A stretch of 64,000 bases of DNA from Oceanospirillum sp048270425 (GTDB lineage Bacteria > Pseudomonadota > Gammaproteobacteria > Pseudomonadales > Halomonadaceae): the NCBI GenBank assembly GCA_048270425.1, contig JBLWSY010000003.1, forward strand, positions 195,093-259,092. Reading direction: 5' to 3'. Under the pieces are notes generated by a model. It was given only the letters and a program-made list of their open reading frames with translations. It was not told where the DNA came from and searched no databases. The translations under genes and the position numbers were made by a program. Shown in pieces: positions 8,954 through 17,970 of the stretch. The first letter of the stretch is position 1. Each line of letters opens with the position of its first letter.

Positions 8954-9100
8954 AACTCTCTCCAAAACATGCAGGTCAAAGGGCTGACCGATTGAAGGAG
9001 ATAATATTAGAAAACACTTAAACAAAGAAATACCGCTTAATTCTAAATAGAATTTAGATATAACCAATAGAAATAAGCGGCCAACATAGGCTCAAAACAA

Positions 9101-10108
9101 TCAGTAAGGACGCTCTGCTATTACCACTGCACGCTTAGGCGCCGGGTAGCCTTCTGCTGTCTTTGTGGCATCGTTCGGATCGAGAAAATCCTGCAGGGAT
9201 TGGTAAGTCATCCACTCGGTACTGCGCTGCTCCTCTGTCGTGGTGACCGACACATCCACCACCCGCACATTAACAAAGCCACACTTCTCCAGCCAAAGCA
9301 CCAGCGCATCCGGGCTTGGCAGATACCAGACGTTGTTCATCATGGCGTAGCGATCTTCCGGCACCAGCACAGTTTGCGCATCGCCATCTACCACCAGAGT
9401 TTCCAACACCAGCTCACCACCGGGGCGCAGCGCCTCTTTCAGCTGGTAAAGGTGATCGATCGGTGAGCGGCGATGGTAAAGCACCCCCATGGAAAACACC
9501 GTATCGAAGTAATCGAGATTTGCCGGGACATCTTCAATACCCACCGGCAGGTGGAACACACGATTGCCATCAGCCAATCCCATCAGACGGCGCACCAGCT
9601 GAAATTGCATGTGAAAGCGTGGGGATGGGTCGATACCCACCACAAAGCGGGCTCCGGCACCGGCCATACGCCAGCAGTGATAACCGCTGCCACAGCCAAC
9701 ATCCAGCACACTGCGGTTATGCAGCGGGGCGATAAACTCCGCCAGACGATCCCATTTCCAGTCGGAATGCCATTCCGTGTCGATATAAGAACCGTGCAGC
9801 TCGAACGGCCCCTTGCGCCACGGCATCAGCTTTTTCAGCAGATTACGATATTTCGCCTGCATCGGCTGAGGCAGCTCAGGCTGCGTGCTAACCTGAACGG
9901 CGCTTTGCTCCAGATTGATTTCAACCTGATAGCCTTGCTCTGCCAGCATCTCTGCGGTATCAAATTTATCCACAACCCGCTGCCAACCCGGCAGATCTGA
10001 ATAACGCTTAATATCCAACGCCTCTTCCAGCTGCTCAGGTACTTTTGCCAGCCACCGGGTGAGGCCTTCTTCAGCAAATTTTTGATACAGAGGTGCGTAA
10101 TCCTGCAT
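9101..10108 (-). CDS. cmoB: tRNA U34 carboxymethyltransferase CmoB
   Basis: CmoB transfers a carboxymethyl group from carboxy-S-adenosylmethionine to 5-hydroxyuridine at tRNA position 34, giving 5-oxyacetic acid uridine (cmo5U). The 335 residues contain the Rossmann SAM-type motif VLDVGCGSGYHCWRM near residue 130 and the family signature GSYIDTEWHSDWKWDR just before it. It lies 71 bp downstream of cmoA on the same strand, as in most gammaproteobacteria. Its product would be methylated by CmoM, whose gene is the first of this strand cluster. Confidence 0.95.
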   Translation of the reverse strand: MQDYAPLYQKFAEEGLTRWLAKVPEQLEEALDIKRYSDLPGWQRVVDKFDTAEMLAEQGYQVEINLEQSAVQVSTQPELPQPMQAKYRNLLKKLMPWRKGPFELHGSYIDTEWHSDWKWDRLAEFIAPLHNRSVLDVGCGSGYHCWRMAGAGARFVVGIDPSPRFHMQFQLVRRLMGLADGNRVFHLPVGIEDVPANLDYFDTVFSMGVLYHRRSPIDHLYQLKEALRPGGELVLETLVVDGDAQTVLVPEDRYAMMNNVWYLPSPDALVLWLEKCGFVNVRVVDVSVTTTEEQRSTEWMTYQSLQDFLDPNDATKTAEGYPAPKRAVVIAERPY

Positions 10109-10179
10109 GGTGAAGCTCGCTTAAATCGGGTTGGAATAAAATTCAGGAACAATCAGATTGCTTTGTTTTTGAGTGATGA

Positions 10180-10929
10180 CTATCGGGCTTTTATCGCCAG
10201 CAAGGAGGCAAAATTCAGGTATTGAAACCAGACCGTACTCTGAGTAAACCCCGCATCGTTGAAACGCTGGTGATGGGTATCAAAGCTCTCAGCCTGCAGG
10301 AAGTTTTCCAGCGCCGCACGTTTCTGACTGATCTCCAGTTCGCTGTAGCCATTAGCGCGTTTGAAATCCAGATGCAGATCAAACAGGGTGTCCTGTTGCT
10401 CTGCTGACTCGAAGCGCACTTTTTCCGACAGGATAATCACACCACCCGGTGCCAAACCTTCATGGATACGTTTCAGCAGGGGCAGGCGCTGCTCCATCGG
10501 TAAAAACTGAAAGGTGAAGTTCAGGATCACAACCGAGGCATTCTCAATCGGCGCTTCGCAGATATCAGCACATTCCAGATGCACACCATCTCGCTGCAGG
10601 TCAGAAACTTCCTGTGACAGCACCTCTCGGCAGCGCTCAATCATGGCTTCCGAGTTATCCAGGCCGATAATCTCAAGACCCGGCTCCTGAATCTGATGCA
10701 GAACCGACAGCATACTGGCCCCCAGAGAGCAGCCCAGATCATAGATCCGGGTACCCGGTTGCCAATAACGACGAGCAATCACGCCGGTCATACCGATCAT
10801 ATTGCTGTAACCCGGTACGGAGCGTTTGATCATATCCGGAAACACCTGCACCACCTTGTCATCAAATGAGAAGGTGGCAACCTTATCCAGAGGATTGGCG
10901 AAAATCGCGTCTTTTTGCTCTTTTTTCAC
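10180..10929 (-). CDS. cmoA: Carboxy-S-adenosyl-L-methionine synthase CmoA
   Basis: CmoA makes carboxy-SAM from SAM and prephenate, the cofactor used by CmoB. Motifs include FPDMIKRSVPGYSNMIG, the SAM loop YDLGCSLGASMLSV and DFKRANGYSELEISQKR. I chose the GTG at 10929, which gives 249 residues (E. coli 247), with the weak ribosome site AAGAG. An upstream ATG at 11091 would read through a repeat element and add 54 non-family residues. The stretch between this gene and rsmC holds that repeat (10994-11129), so cmoAB may be transcribed separately from cmoM-rsmC. Confidence 0.93.
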   Translation of the reverse strand: MKKEQKDAIFANPLDKVATFSFDDKVVQVFPDMIKRSVPGYSNMIGMTGVIARRYWQPGTRIYDLGCSLGASMLSVLHQIQEPGLEIIGLDNSEAMIERCREVLSQEVSDLQRDGVHLECADICEAPIENASVVILNFTFQFLPMEQRLPLLKRIHEGLAPGGVIILSEKVRFESAEQQDTLFDLHLDFKRANGYSELEISQKRAALENFLQAESFDTHHQRFNDAGFTQSTVWFQYLNFASLLAIKAR

Positions 10930-10993
10930 GGAAGGATCTCTTGTTAACAGCCCATTTTGCAAAGTCCTGTCAGCGCGCAATAAAGCTCTGGGC

Positions 10994-11129
10994 GTAGGTC
11001 GGAAAAGCCGAAGGCGCCTTCCGACATTCAAGTTGTATAAACAGCCAAGTTGTATAAACAGCAACGTCGGATGACGCGCCATAAAGATCACGCATGCATG
11101 AGGTCTACAGAGGCGCTTATCCGACCTAC
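10994..11129. repeat. REP-like inverted repeat element with an internal tandem 17-bp repeat
   Basis: GTAGGTCGGAAAAGCC at 10994 and GCGCTTATCCGACCTAC at 11113-11129 are near-inverted copies of a GTAGGTCGGA-type palindromic head. Each has further self-complementary sequence (AAGGCGCCTT at 11011-11020; GTCGG at 11066). Between them the 17-mer CAAGTTGTATAAACAGC occurs twice in direct tandem (11029-11045 and 11046-11062). The arrangement resembles repetitive extragenic palindromes found in many gammaproteobacteria. Other genomic copies cannot be checked from one window. Confidence 0.55.
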
Positions 11130-11145
11130 AGGAAACCTCATCCTG

Positions 11146-12288
11146 TCAGATCTTCGCTGACCAGATGCAGAACTTACCGGTTTCTGCGATACGCTCGCAG
11201 TGACCAAAAGTAGCTTCAATAATATCCGGGTATTTCAGGAAACGGTTGGCAACAATACGCAGCTCACCGCTTCGCTTAAGATGTTTTTTCGCCTGACGGA
11301 TAAAACGATCCGCCAGATCGTAATCTGTTTTTTGACCGGTGTGGAAAGGCGGATTCGAAATGATCAGGTCGAAACGTTCTGTGACATCGCTCCACATATC
11401 AGAAGCAAAAACCTCACCTTCAAGGTCATTTGCTTTTAGACTCCGGCGGGTTGCCTCCAGCGCCATCGCATTAACATCACAGAAGGTGACCTCCAGTTCG
11501 GGATCACGCTTGAGCAGGCTTAAACCGATCACACCGGTTCCACAGCCCATATCCAGCACTCTGCGATTACGCACTTTGGATGGCTTGATACGGGGCATAT
11601 TCTGCAGCATCAGAGCCGTGCCTTCATCCAGGCGGCCATGACTGAACACGCCGGGCAGACTGATCAGCCGCAGATCTGACAACGCTTTCGGGAAGGCATC
11701 ATTTTCAGGCAGATTCCAATACAGCTCCCAAGGATCAGGATTAAAGCTGTACTCGGCATCAGGCTGATTTACCGAGCCCAACTCCAACTTTAGCAGAGTG
11801 CTCTTTTTAGCCTTGTCGGCCTTATTCAGACTGAAACCACCTTGCGGCCAGGCTGCTTCCGCTGCAGCTTTAATCAGCTTATCTGCTGACTTAATCCCAC
11901 CGTTGTTCTCTCCCACCAGCCAGAAACGACCGCCTGATTTCAGCAAAGGCAGCAGCTGAGCAATCAGGTAACGCGCCTGCTCTTTGGCTTTTGGCATAAA
12001 GAGAATAATGTTGTCGTATCCATTAAGAAGCCCAGTATCGTTATCCTGACTAAGGTAAGCCTGAAAGAACGGTAAAAAGCGGGATTCCCGCTGGGAAAAA
12101 TCAGCCATCGACTGATAGCTTCTCCAGTCATCCGTCAGCAGGTGAAGCGCTTCAACATCATTGCTTAGCAATGGCTGAATGAAATTACTTATACCCTCGG
12201 TTACCGGCAAATGAGCCAACAAAACCTGCCCTATAATTGACGACTGGTTGCGCAGTAAGAGTTCTGCGGCTGGAGATAAAGCGCTCAT
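11146..12288 (-). CDS. rsmC: 16S rRNA (guanine1207-N2)-methyltransferase RsmC
   Basis: RsmC methylates G1207 of 16S rRNA in the assembled 30S subunit. The 380-residue protein has the expected two halves: a degenerate N-terminal methyltransferase-like domain (with FWLVGENNGGIKSADKL) and an active C-terminal domain. The latter has VLDMGCGTGVIGLSLLKR near residue 243 and the catalytic NPPF motif in IISNPPFHTGQ. The conserved GELRIVANRFLKYPD follows. It is longer than E. coli RsmC (343) because of the N-terminal half, so RlmG was considered, but the LPGVFSHGRLDEG and C-terminal sequence fit RsmC better. Confidence 0.88.
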   Translation of the reverse strand: MSALSPAAELLLRNQSSIIGQVLLAHLPVTEGISNFIQPLLSNDVEALHLLTDDWRSYQSMADFSQRESRFLPFFQAYLSQDNDTGLLNGYDNIILFMPKAKEQARYLIAQLLPLLKSGGRFWLVGENNGGIKSADKLIKAAAEAAWPQGGFSLNKADKAKKSTLLKLELGSVNQPDAEYSFNPDPWELYWNLPENDAFPKALSDLRLISLPGVFSHGRLDEGTALMLQNMPRIKPSKVRNRRVLDMGCGTGVIGLSLLKRDPELEVTFCDVNAMALEATRRSLKANDLEGEVFASDMWSDVTERFDLIISNPPFHTGQKTDYDLADRFIRQAKKHLKRSGELRIVANRFLKYPDIIEATFGHCERIAETGKFCIWSAKI

Positions 12289-12391
12289 AGTGTTTTACCG
12301 GTGTAGAAGGTTATAAAAATCGTGAAAGATAACGCCGGGGTATTCTACCGCCAATCAGTATCTGAGGTGAAAAATCTGATCATTTCGATGA

Positions 12392-13192
12392 TTAAGGCTT
12401 TTTGGCAATAACATGAATGTAGCGCCCCATTCGCCAGTATGGCTCCTGATGGCAATAACGCCATTCCAGCTCTAACAGTTTCTCAAGATCACTGTCTGAA
12501 GGATGTTTGTCTCTCAGGTAATCGGTAAACACCCGAATACCGGCAACAGAAATAATCTCCAAACCCTGTTGCTTCAAGCCTTCAATAACCTGTTCCGGTT
12601 TCTGCGGACTGATCGGGGTTAAACGCAAGCGCTGCCCCGTGCCATCCAGAGTATCCCGCAACGCTTTGTCATAGTTACCCTTGACGATATTACTGAAACG
12701 AAGACCATCTTCATTAAAGAACATCAGCGAGAGCCAGCCAGCATCTTTCATCTGGCGTGTGATAACCGGCAAAGCATCCATCGGCTTATGCAGCCATTCC
12801 AGTACCGCATGACAAACAACGAGCTCAGCCGGAGGTAATTTATCCGGCAGGTCCTGCAATCGATAGCTAAAACTCTCTACCGGATAAACATACTGATCTG
12901 ACTGCTGACGAAACAATGATTCCGCTTCAGCCCGCATATCATCAGCAGGTTCGGTAAAAATGACTTTATGCCCTCGGCTGGCAAACCAGTCACTCATCTG
13001 ACCTAGACCGCCACCGATATCCAACACGTCAACGCTTTGCTGATCCGAAATAAATGGAATCTGTTGAAAATCCCGGGACAAAAGCTCCTGTCGCAGCCAC
13101 CCCTTGTTGGTGCCATAAACGTTATTGCGGAACTTTTCTGCCAGGCCATCAAAAATTTTATCGGTCTGAATTTTAGCGCGCGGTGCAGCCAA
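12392..13192 (-). CDS. cmoM: tRNA cmo5U methyltransferase CmoM
   Basis: CmoM methylates the carboxyl group of cmo5U34 to give mcmo5U. The 266 residues match E. coli CmoM (formerly SmtA) in IFDGLAEKFRNNVYGTNKGWLR, the SAM loop VLDIGGGLGQM, CHAVLEWL and LELEWRYCHQEPYWRMGRYIH. I prefer the TTG at 13192, with AGAGGA seven bases upstream; an in-frame ATG at 13228 lacks a ribosome site. The frame runs open to 13423 but would cross the porin terminator. It is followed by rsmC, cmoA and cmoB on the same strand, an unusually tight grouping of the pathway. Confidence 0.87.
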   Translation of the reverse strand: MAAPRAKIQTDKIFDGLAEKFRNNVYGTNKGWLRQELLSRDFQQIPFISDQQSVDVLDIGGGLGQMSDWFASRGHKVIFTEPADDMRAEAESLFRQQSDQYVYPVESFSYRLQDLPDKLPPAELVVCHAVLEWLHKPMDALPVITRQMKDAGWLSLMFFNEDGLRFSNIVKGNYDKALRDTLDGTGQRLRLTPISPQKPEQVIEGLKQQGLEIISVAGIRVFTDYLRDKHPSDSDLEKLLELEWRYCHQEPYWRMGRYIHVIAKKP

Positions 13193-13330
13193 GGCTGTAT
13201 CCTCTGGAGTAACCGGTAATACCGGCATAGCAGGTAAACCGTAAAGCAGCGGATAGTAAAGGATTTGAGCAAGAGGATAAAGACCAGAGTCTTTACGACG
13301 TGGCCGTCGGATAAAAATCCATGCATAAAA

Positions 13331-13352
13331 AAACCAGCCCGAAGGCTGGTTT
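13331..13352 (-). terminator. Intrinsic terminator of the porin gene
   Basis: AAACCAGCC / GGCTGGTTT with a four-base loop is followed on the minus strand by eight T. It lies 30 bp beyond the porin stop. Confidence 0.85.
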
Positions 13353-13382
13353 CTTATAGAGCTTAGTATCTTAATCTTTCGA

Positions 13383-14273
13383 TTAGAACACCAGAACAGC
13401 ACCCAGAGCAGTGCTCTTAGCATCGTTCAGCTCTTCGTCGTCACCAGAAACAACTTCTGCGTAAACGTACATGGACTCACCCAGGTTGTAGTTAGCACCT
13501 GCAGTGGTACGAGAACCGTCTACATCACCAGTGTCGAACATAGAAACGATCGCGTATACGCTACCCATACCATAGTTGAAAGCACCAGAAGCAGAGATAA
13601 CGCTATCGATATCGTCCTGAGTTTCAAAAGCAGCACCAACAGACAGAGCATTCATGTCCATAGTTGCAGCTACGCCCATTGCAGACTTGTAAGTATCAAA
13701 GGCAGCAGCAACAGAAACACCCTGAGCTACAGCAGCTTTAACACCAACCTGCATAGCGTTGTCCAGGTCGCCATCAGTGTCGCCACGAGATTCTTCAGTA
13801 CCGTTCATGTTTACAGAAGCACGAACTTCGAAACCACCGAAATCGTTAGAGTACTGAACCTGCTGGATTTCACGGTTGTCACCGGCGAACGCTGAGAACT
13901 CACCGCCTTTGTATTCTTCACCGAAGATAGCATCAGAGATCAGGTCATCAGCAACAGTGTCCATAGAACCAACACGAACAGTACCGAAACCGCCTTTCAC
14001 ACCCAGGTAAGCCTGGTCACCAGTGAATGGAGAGTTGTCGCCTTTAGTACCAGCAGCGTTAACATCCATTTCAATTTTGTAGATACCGGTCAGACCGTTA
14101 TCCAGAGCAGTTTCGCCTTTGATACCGAAAGTAGAACCGTTATCTGCAGCAGTGTTGTCATTTTCAACATCTACAACAACCTGGATGTTACCGTAAACAA
14201 CAGGAGCAGCTTGTGCAGCTACAGAGAAGCTCATAGCACCAGCAATAGCGGTAGCAATCAGAGTCTTTTTCAT
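13383..14273 (-). CDS. Gram-negative outer-membrane porin
   Basis: The 296 residues start with a clear signal peptide, MKKTLIATAIAGAMSFSVAAQA, cut before APVVYGNIQV. The mature protein is acidic and Gly/Asp-rich, with alternating beta-strand pattern and a C-terminal Phe (GAVLVF), the usual outer-membrane assembly signal. It matches the general 16-stranded porin family (PF00267/PF13609 type) and not a specific channel. The start ATG has AAGGAA eight bases upstream. The long AT-rich upstream region contains a perfect palindrome at 14361-14375. It is followed by a terminator and is likely highly expressed. Confidence 0.9.
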   Translation of the reverse strand: MKKTLIATAIAGAMSFSVAAQAAPVVYGNIQVVVDVENDNTAADNGSTFGIKGETALDNGLTGIYKIEMDVNAAGTKGDNSPFTGDQAYLGVKGGFGTVRVGSMDTVADDLISDAIFGEEYKGGEFSAFAGDNREIQQVQYSNDFGGFEVRASVNMNGTEESRGDTDGDLDNAMQVGVKAAVAQGVSVAAAFDTYKSAMGVAATMDMNALSVGAAFETQDDIDSVISASGAFNYGMGSVYAIVSMFDTGDVDGSRTTAGANYNLGESMYVYAEVVSGDDEELNDAKSTALGAVLVF

Positions 14274-14597
14274 TTGATAATTTCCTTTCTCTACTCAATC
14301 GCTCTGCATAAATGCAGAAGTTTTCGGTGTGCTGACCAAATAAATGAAAATTTAGCCAATCAATAACCGTTATTGTTTCAATCGCAGGAGCTACTTTAAA
14401 CATCCTGCGGCCGCATGGCAATAGTCAGATTCGCCCTTTTTTTAACGAATATCTTTGGTTTTGATCTGCATTAACCATTGATAACTCATTGTTACGGCTC
14501 AAACGTTCGGCAACATTAGACTATGTTTTTGACAATTTGGTGACAGACCGCACATATGACGGGATAAAAAGGCTCTTTATGACGCCATCAAAGAATG
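14274..14597 (-). promoter_or_regulatory. Porin upstream region with 15-bp perfect palindrome
   Basis: No gene is seen in these 324 bp. The palindrome CAATAACCGTTATTG at 14361-14375 lies about 90 bp upstream of the porin start, in the position of an operator. A direct AATGAAAATTTAG stretch beside it may hold the core promoter, but no -35/-10 pair is convincing. The short repeat TGCATAAATGCA occurs at 14311-14322 in the leader, another small palindrome. Confidence 0.45.
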
Positions 14598-16376
14598 TCA
14601 TTCGGTCTGTTTTTTTGCGTATTCAATCAGAAGCTGGATGGATCGTTTTCCTCTGAACTCATTTAAATCCAGCTGAAAAGCCGCTTCAACAGCATCCCCC
14701 TCAGTGAAGTCGACGCGCTGATCTCCGGCAAGCGCCTTGAACCAGATCCCTTTAACGGCAAGGGTTCTTTCAGGGTTGCTCAGTAAAATCTGAAGATGGC
14801 TTTGGTCTGCTCCGACCACTCTTAGCTGCTCAACCAAAAAGGAGCCGGAAAAGCAGGGTTGTTCAAACTCTCGCCCGAAAGGTTGCAAGTTCTGTAAAAT
14901 CGCCCAGCTTTCTTCATTAATATCTTCGACCTGTAACCTAGTGTCTATTTTTACTACAGGTTGTAAAAGCTGTCCGTTAAGGCTTTCAGAAACAGCTTTA
15001 TTGAAGCTTTTAACAAAACCGTCCAGTGAAACTTTGTTCAACGTCAGCCCTGCCGCACCGCTATGCCCGCCGAATTTAACCAATAAATCCTGATCTGAAT
15101 CATGAACCTGCTGCAGAATATCTCTGATGTGGATGCCATCAACACTTCTTGCTGAGCCTGAAAGATGTTCAGGATTCAATGCCGGACACATCACAACACA
15201 TGGCTTACCGGTCTTTTGGGTAATTCTGGAAGCAACAATTCCCTGAACGCCGGCATGTCCATTTTCAAGAAAAACGGATAGCCCCTGATATTTTTGTTCC
15301 AGCTGAGGCTGAATCAGGCGAAATGCTTCCTGCACCATCTCCTGCTCGATCGCTTTTCGATCTTCGTTATCCTGATCCAGAATCGCAAGATAATGTTCCG
15401 CCTGATGATCCGTACTGGCCATCATGTAATGCAAAGCGGCGTAAGGGTCATCTAAACGGCCCCGGGCATTAATTCGTGGCCCCAACTGAAATCCTAGAGT
15501 GCCTGCATCGAAGAATTCGTTTTCTTTGCGCAACAGCTTACGTATGGCACGCCAGCAGGGCAGGTCAAATCGATTGATCAGGCTCAAACCGGTATGTACT
15601 ACAGCTCGATTGACGGCACTTTCACCCAGAGATACGCAGTCTGCCACGGTGCCCAATGCAACATAGCTCAACAGAAACCCCAATTTTGGCGAAGTTTCAG
15701 GTAGGTATTGCTGCCTGATCAACTCCTCGCGAACCCGCGCCATAACCAGCCAGCTCACCATACAACCGGCAATAGTGGCATCAGGATAAGCACAATCATG
15801 TTGCGTTGGATTAACCACTGCATAGGCAGAAACCGGTGCTCCCTCTTCGGGTAACGCGTGATGATCCGTTACGACAACATCGATCCCCGCCTGCTTCAGC
15901 AACTCAAGCCGGGCTTCATCACTGGAACCGCAATCAGCAGTAATAATCACATCCGGTAAAGGAGTCTGATCAAGAATACGGCTGATCAAACCTGCACTAA
16001 CACCATAGCCATCATTTATGCGGTGACCGATCAGGCTATGAATTCTGTCGGGTTGAACGCCAAACAACTCGGTCAGCGCACGATAAATAACGACATGAGA
16101 GGTAATACCATCCACGTCATAGTCGGTCAGTACACCAATTCGCTCGCCACCGATAATTGCCTGACTGATTCGATCAGCAGCCTTAGAGCAATCCTTCAAC
16201 AAGCCCGGCTTAGGAATATATTTCAGTCCCGGACGGATAATCCCTTCAAGATGACAGTTTTCATCTTTAATCCGGCCAGCTAAAACCCTCGCCAGCAGAG
16301 GATGCAAGCCGAGATGCTCAGCTTGCTTCATAACTTGCGGGTTAAGGGTTCGCATTTGAAAAACAGGCTGCAGCAT
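14598..16376 (-). CDS. recJ: Single-stranded-DNA-specific exonuclease RecJ
   Basis: RecJ degrades single-stranded DNA 5' to 3' in recombination and mismatch repair. The 592 residues carry the DHH-family motifs in order: TDYDVDGITS near residue 83, VIITADCGSSDE near 140, VVTDHHALPEEGAP near 160, and the DHHA1 motif KFGGHSGAAGLTL near 440. Length is close to the family norm (E. coli 577). The ATG at 16376 has AGGA six bases upstream. It follows thrC with a terminator between, the recJ-thrC-hom grouping also found in Pseudomonas. Confidence 0.95.
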   Translation of the reverse strand: MLQPVFQMRTLNPQVMKQAEHLGLHPLLARVLAGRIKDENCHLEGIIRPGLKYIPKPGLLKDCSKAADRISQAIIGGERIGVLTDYDVDGITSHVVIYRALTELFGVQPDRIHSLIGHRINDGYGVSAGLISRILDQTPLPDVIITADCGSSDEARLELLKQAGIDVVVTDHHALPEEGAPVSAYAVVNPTQHDCAYPDATIAGCMVSWLVMARVREELIRQQYLPETSPKLGFLLSYVALGTVADCVSLGESAVNRAVVHTGLSLINRFDLPCWRAIRKLLRKENEFFDAGTLGFQLGPRINARGRLDDPYAALHYMMASTDHQAEHYLAILDQDNEDRKAIEQEMVQEAFRLIQPQLEQKYQGLSVFLENGHAGVQGIVASRITQKTGKPCVVMCPALNPEHLSGSARSVDGIHIRDILQQVHDSDQDLLVKFGGHSGAAGLTLNKVSLDGFVKSFNKAVSESLNGQLLQPVVKIDTRLQVEDINEESWAILQNLQPFGREFEQPCFSGSFLVEQLRVVGADQSHLQILLSNPERTLAVKGIWFKALAGDQRVDFTEGDAVEAAFQLDLNEFRGKRSIQLLIEYAKKQTE

Positions 16377-16404
16377 AAGTCTTCCTGAAAATCAGCAGAA
16401 ACAA

Positions 16405-16428
16405 ACAGGGGAGCCTAAGCTCCCCTGT
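16405..16428 (-). terminator. Intrinsic terminator of thrC
   Basis: A perfect 10-bp stem, ACAGGGGAGC / GCTCCCCTGT, with loop CTAA is followed on the minus strand by a TTTGTTT tract. It lies about 30 bp past the thrC stop. Confidence 0.8.
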
Positions 16429-16455
16429 CAGAAAAATACGCAGAAACCAGTTGGC

Positions 16456-17847
16456 TTAGCGCTTATTCTCAACCACAAACTTCTGAATGGTTTCAGCATC
16501 TGCAGGCAGTACTGAGAAACGCTCTTCACGCTCCAGCAGGTCCGCCATATGTGGTGGCAGAGGCGCCCCCTCAAAACCAGCCTTAACAATGGCATCTTCA
16601 AACTTAGCCGGATGCGCGGTTGCCAGGGTGATCATAGGCACAGACTTGTCGCGGTTGCAGGTTTCTGCCGCGCGGTAGCCGGTTGCAGTGTGGGGATCCA
16701 GCAGTTCACCGGTGCGTTCAAAGGCTTCTTTGATCACCTCGATGGTGGTTTCATCATCAACGCTAAGGCTGTCGAACAGTTCACGGGCTTTATCCCAACG
16801 GGCCTGTTCGATCTGAACCGGTTCGTTGTTGAAGCGTTTCAGCAGATCTTCCACTGCCGCGCCATCGTTGTCATACAGATCAAACAGCAGACGCTCAAAG
16901 TTGCTGGATACGACGATATCCATACTTGGTGATAGGGTGTGCAGTAACGGCTGTTTGCTGAAGTCATTTTTGCTGATCACACGGTGCAGGATGTCGTTAG
17001 CATTAGTTGCCACAACAAACTGGTTCACCGGCAGGCCCATTTTGTAAGCGATATAACCGGCAAAAACATCACCGAAGTTAGCCGATGGTACACTGAAAGA
17101 GACCTTACGGTGCGGTGCGCCAACTGCCACAGCGGAAACAAAGTAGTACACCACCTGAGCCATAATGCGCGCCCAGTTAATGGAATTCACCGCTACCAGA
17201 CGGGTATTACCACCAAGGAAACCCTGATTGTTGAAGCTGTCTTTAACAATCGCCTGACAGTCATCGAAATTACCTTCAACGGCGATGTTAAAGACGTTAT
17301 CTGCCAGTACTGTGGTCATCTGACGACGCTGTACTTCGGATACACGGTTATATGGGTGCAGAATAAAGATATCCACATGCTCACAAGGCTTGCAGCCTTC
17401 GATGGCGGCAGAACCGGTATCACCGGACGTCGCACCCATGATTACCGCATGTTCGTTACGCTTGCCCAGGAAATGATCCAGCAGACGACCCAGCATCTGC
17501 AGGGCTACGTCTTTAAACGCCAGCGTCGGGCCGTGGAACAGCTCCAGCAGGTAGTGGTTGCTATCCAGCTGTTTCAGCGGAGTTACCGCATCATGCTTGA
17601 AGGTACCGTAGGTATCTTCAATCATGGCTTTCAGCGTGTCAGCAGGAATCTCATCACCGATAAAGGCATGCATCACTTTATAAGCGATTTCGGTGTAAGA
17701 CAAACCAGCCCAGGAAGCGATCTCTTCAGCGGAGAACTGAGGAATCTCTTCAGGCACATACAGGCCACCATCGCTGGCCAGGCCGGTCAGAACAACATCT
17801 TCAAAGTTAAGAGCGGGCGCTTTGCCACGGGTACTGATATAACGCAC
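16456..17847 (-). CDS. thrC: Threonine synthase
   Basis: This PLP enzyme converts O-phospho-homoserine to threonine, the last step of the pathway. The 463-residue length fits the long class of threonine synthases in Pseudomonas and relatives. The PLP lysine lies in GPTLAFKDVALQ near residue 110, and the cofactor-phosphate loop is GATSGDTGSAAIEG near 140. The start is a GTG at 17847 giving MRYISTRG, the canonical N-terminus. It lies 124 bp downstream of hom, so both are likely transcribed together. Confidence 0.95.
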   Translation of the reverse strand: MRYISTRGKAPALNFEDVVLTGLASDGGLYVPEEIPQFSAEEIASWAGLSYTEIAYKVMHAFIGDEIPADTLKAMIEDTYGTFKHDAVTPLKQLDSNHYLLELFHGPTLAFKDVALQMLGRLLDHFLGKRNEHAVIMGATSGDTGSAAIEGCKPCEHVDIFILHPYNRVSEVQRRQMTTVLADNVFNIAVEGNFDDCQAIVKDSFNNQGFLGGNTRLVAVNSINWARIMAQVVYYFVSAVAVGAPHRKVSFSVPSANFGDVFAGYIAYKMGLPVNQFVVATNANDILHRVISKNDFSKQPLLHTLSPSMDIVVSSNFERLLFDLYDNDGAAVEDLLKRFNNEPVQIEQARWDKARELFDSLSVDDETTIEVIKEAFERTGELLDPHTATGYRAAETCNRDKSVPMITLATAHPAKFEDAIVKAGFEGAPLPPHMADLLEREERFSVLPADAETIQKFVVENKR

Positions 17848-17970
17848 GGTGTGATTCTCGTATTCAGGTTTATAACGGCCCGATAGGGTACGGGACGATT
17901 ATTATCCGACGGCTGGGTTAACCGCCGGACTTTTCAGTTCTGTTGCTTAACAAGGGTAAGCAACCGGATA

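Noticed and set aside
11029..11062. Two tandem 17-bp repeats considered as a CRISPR fragment
   Set aside because: The copies are directly adjacent with no spacer and only two are present, within a REP-like element.
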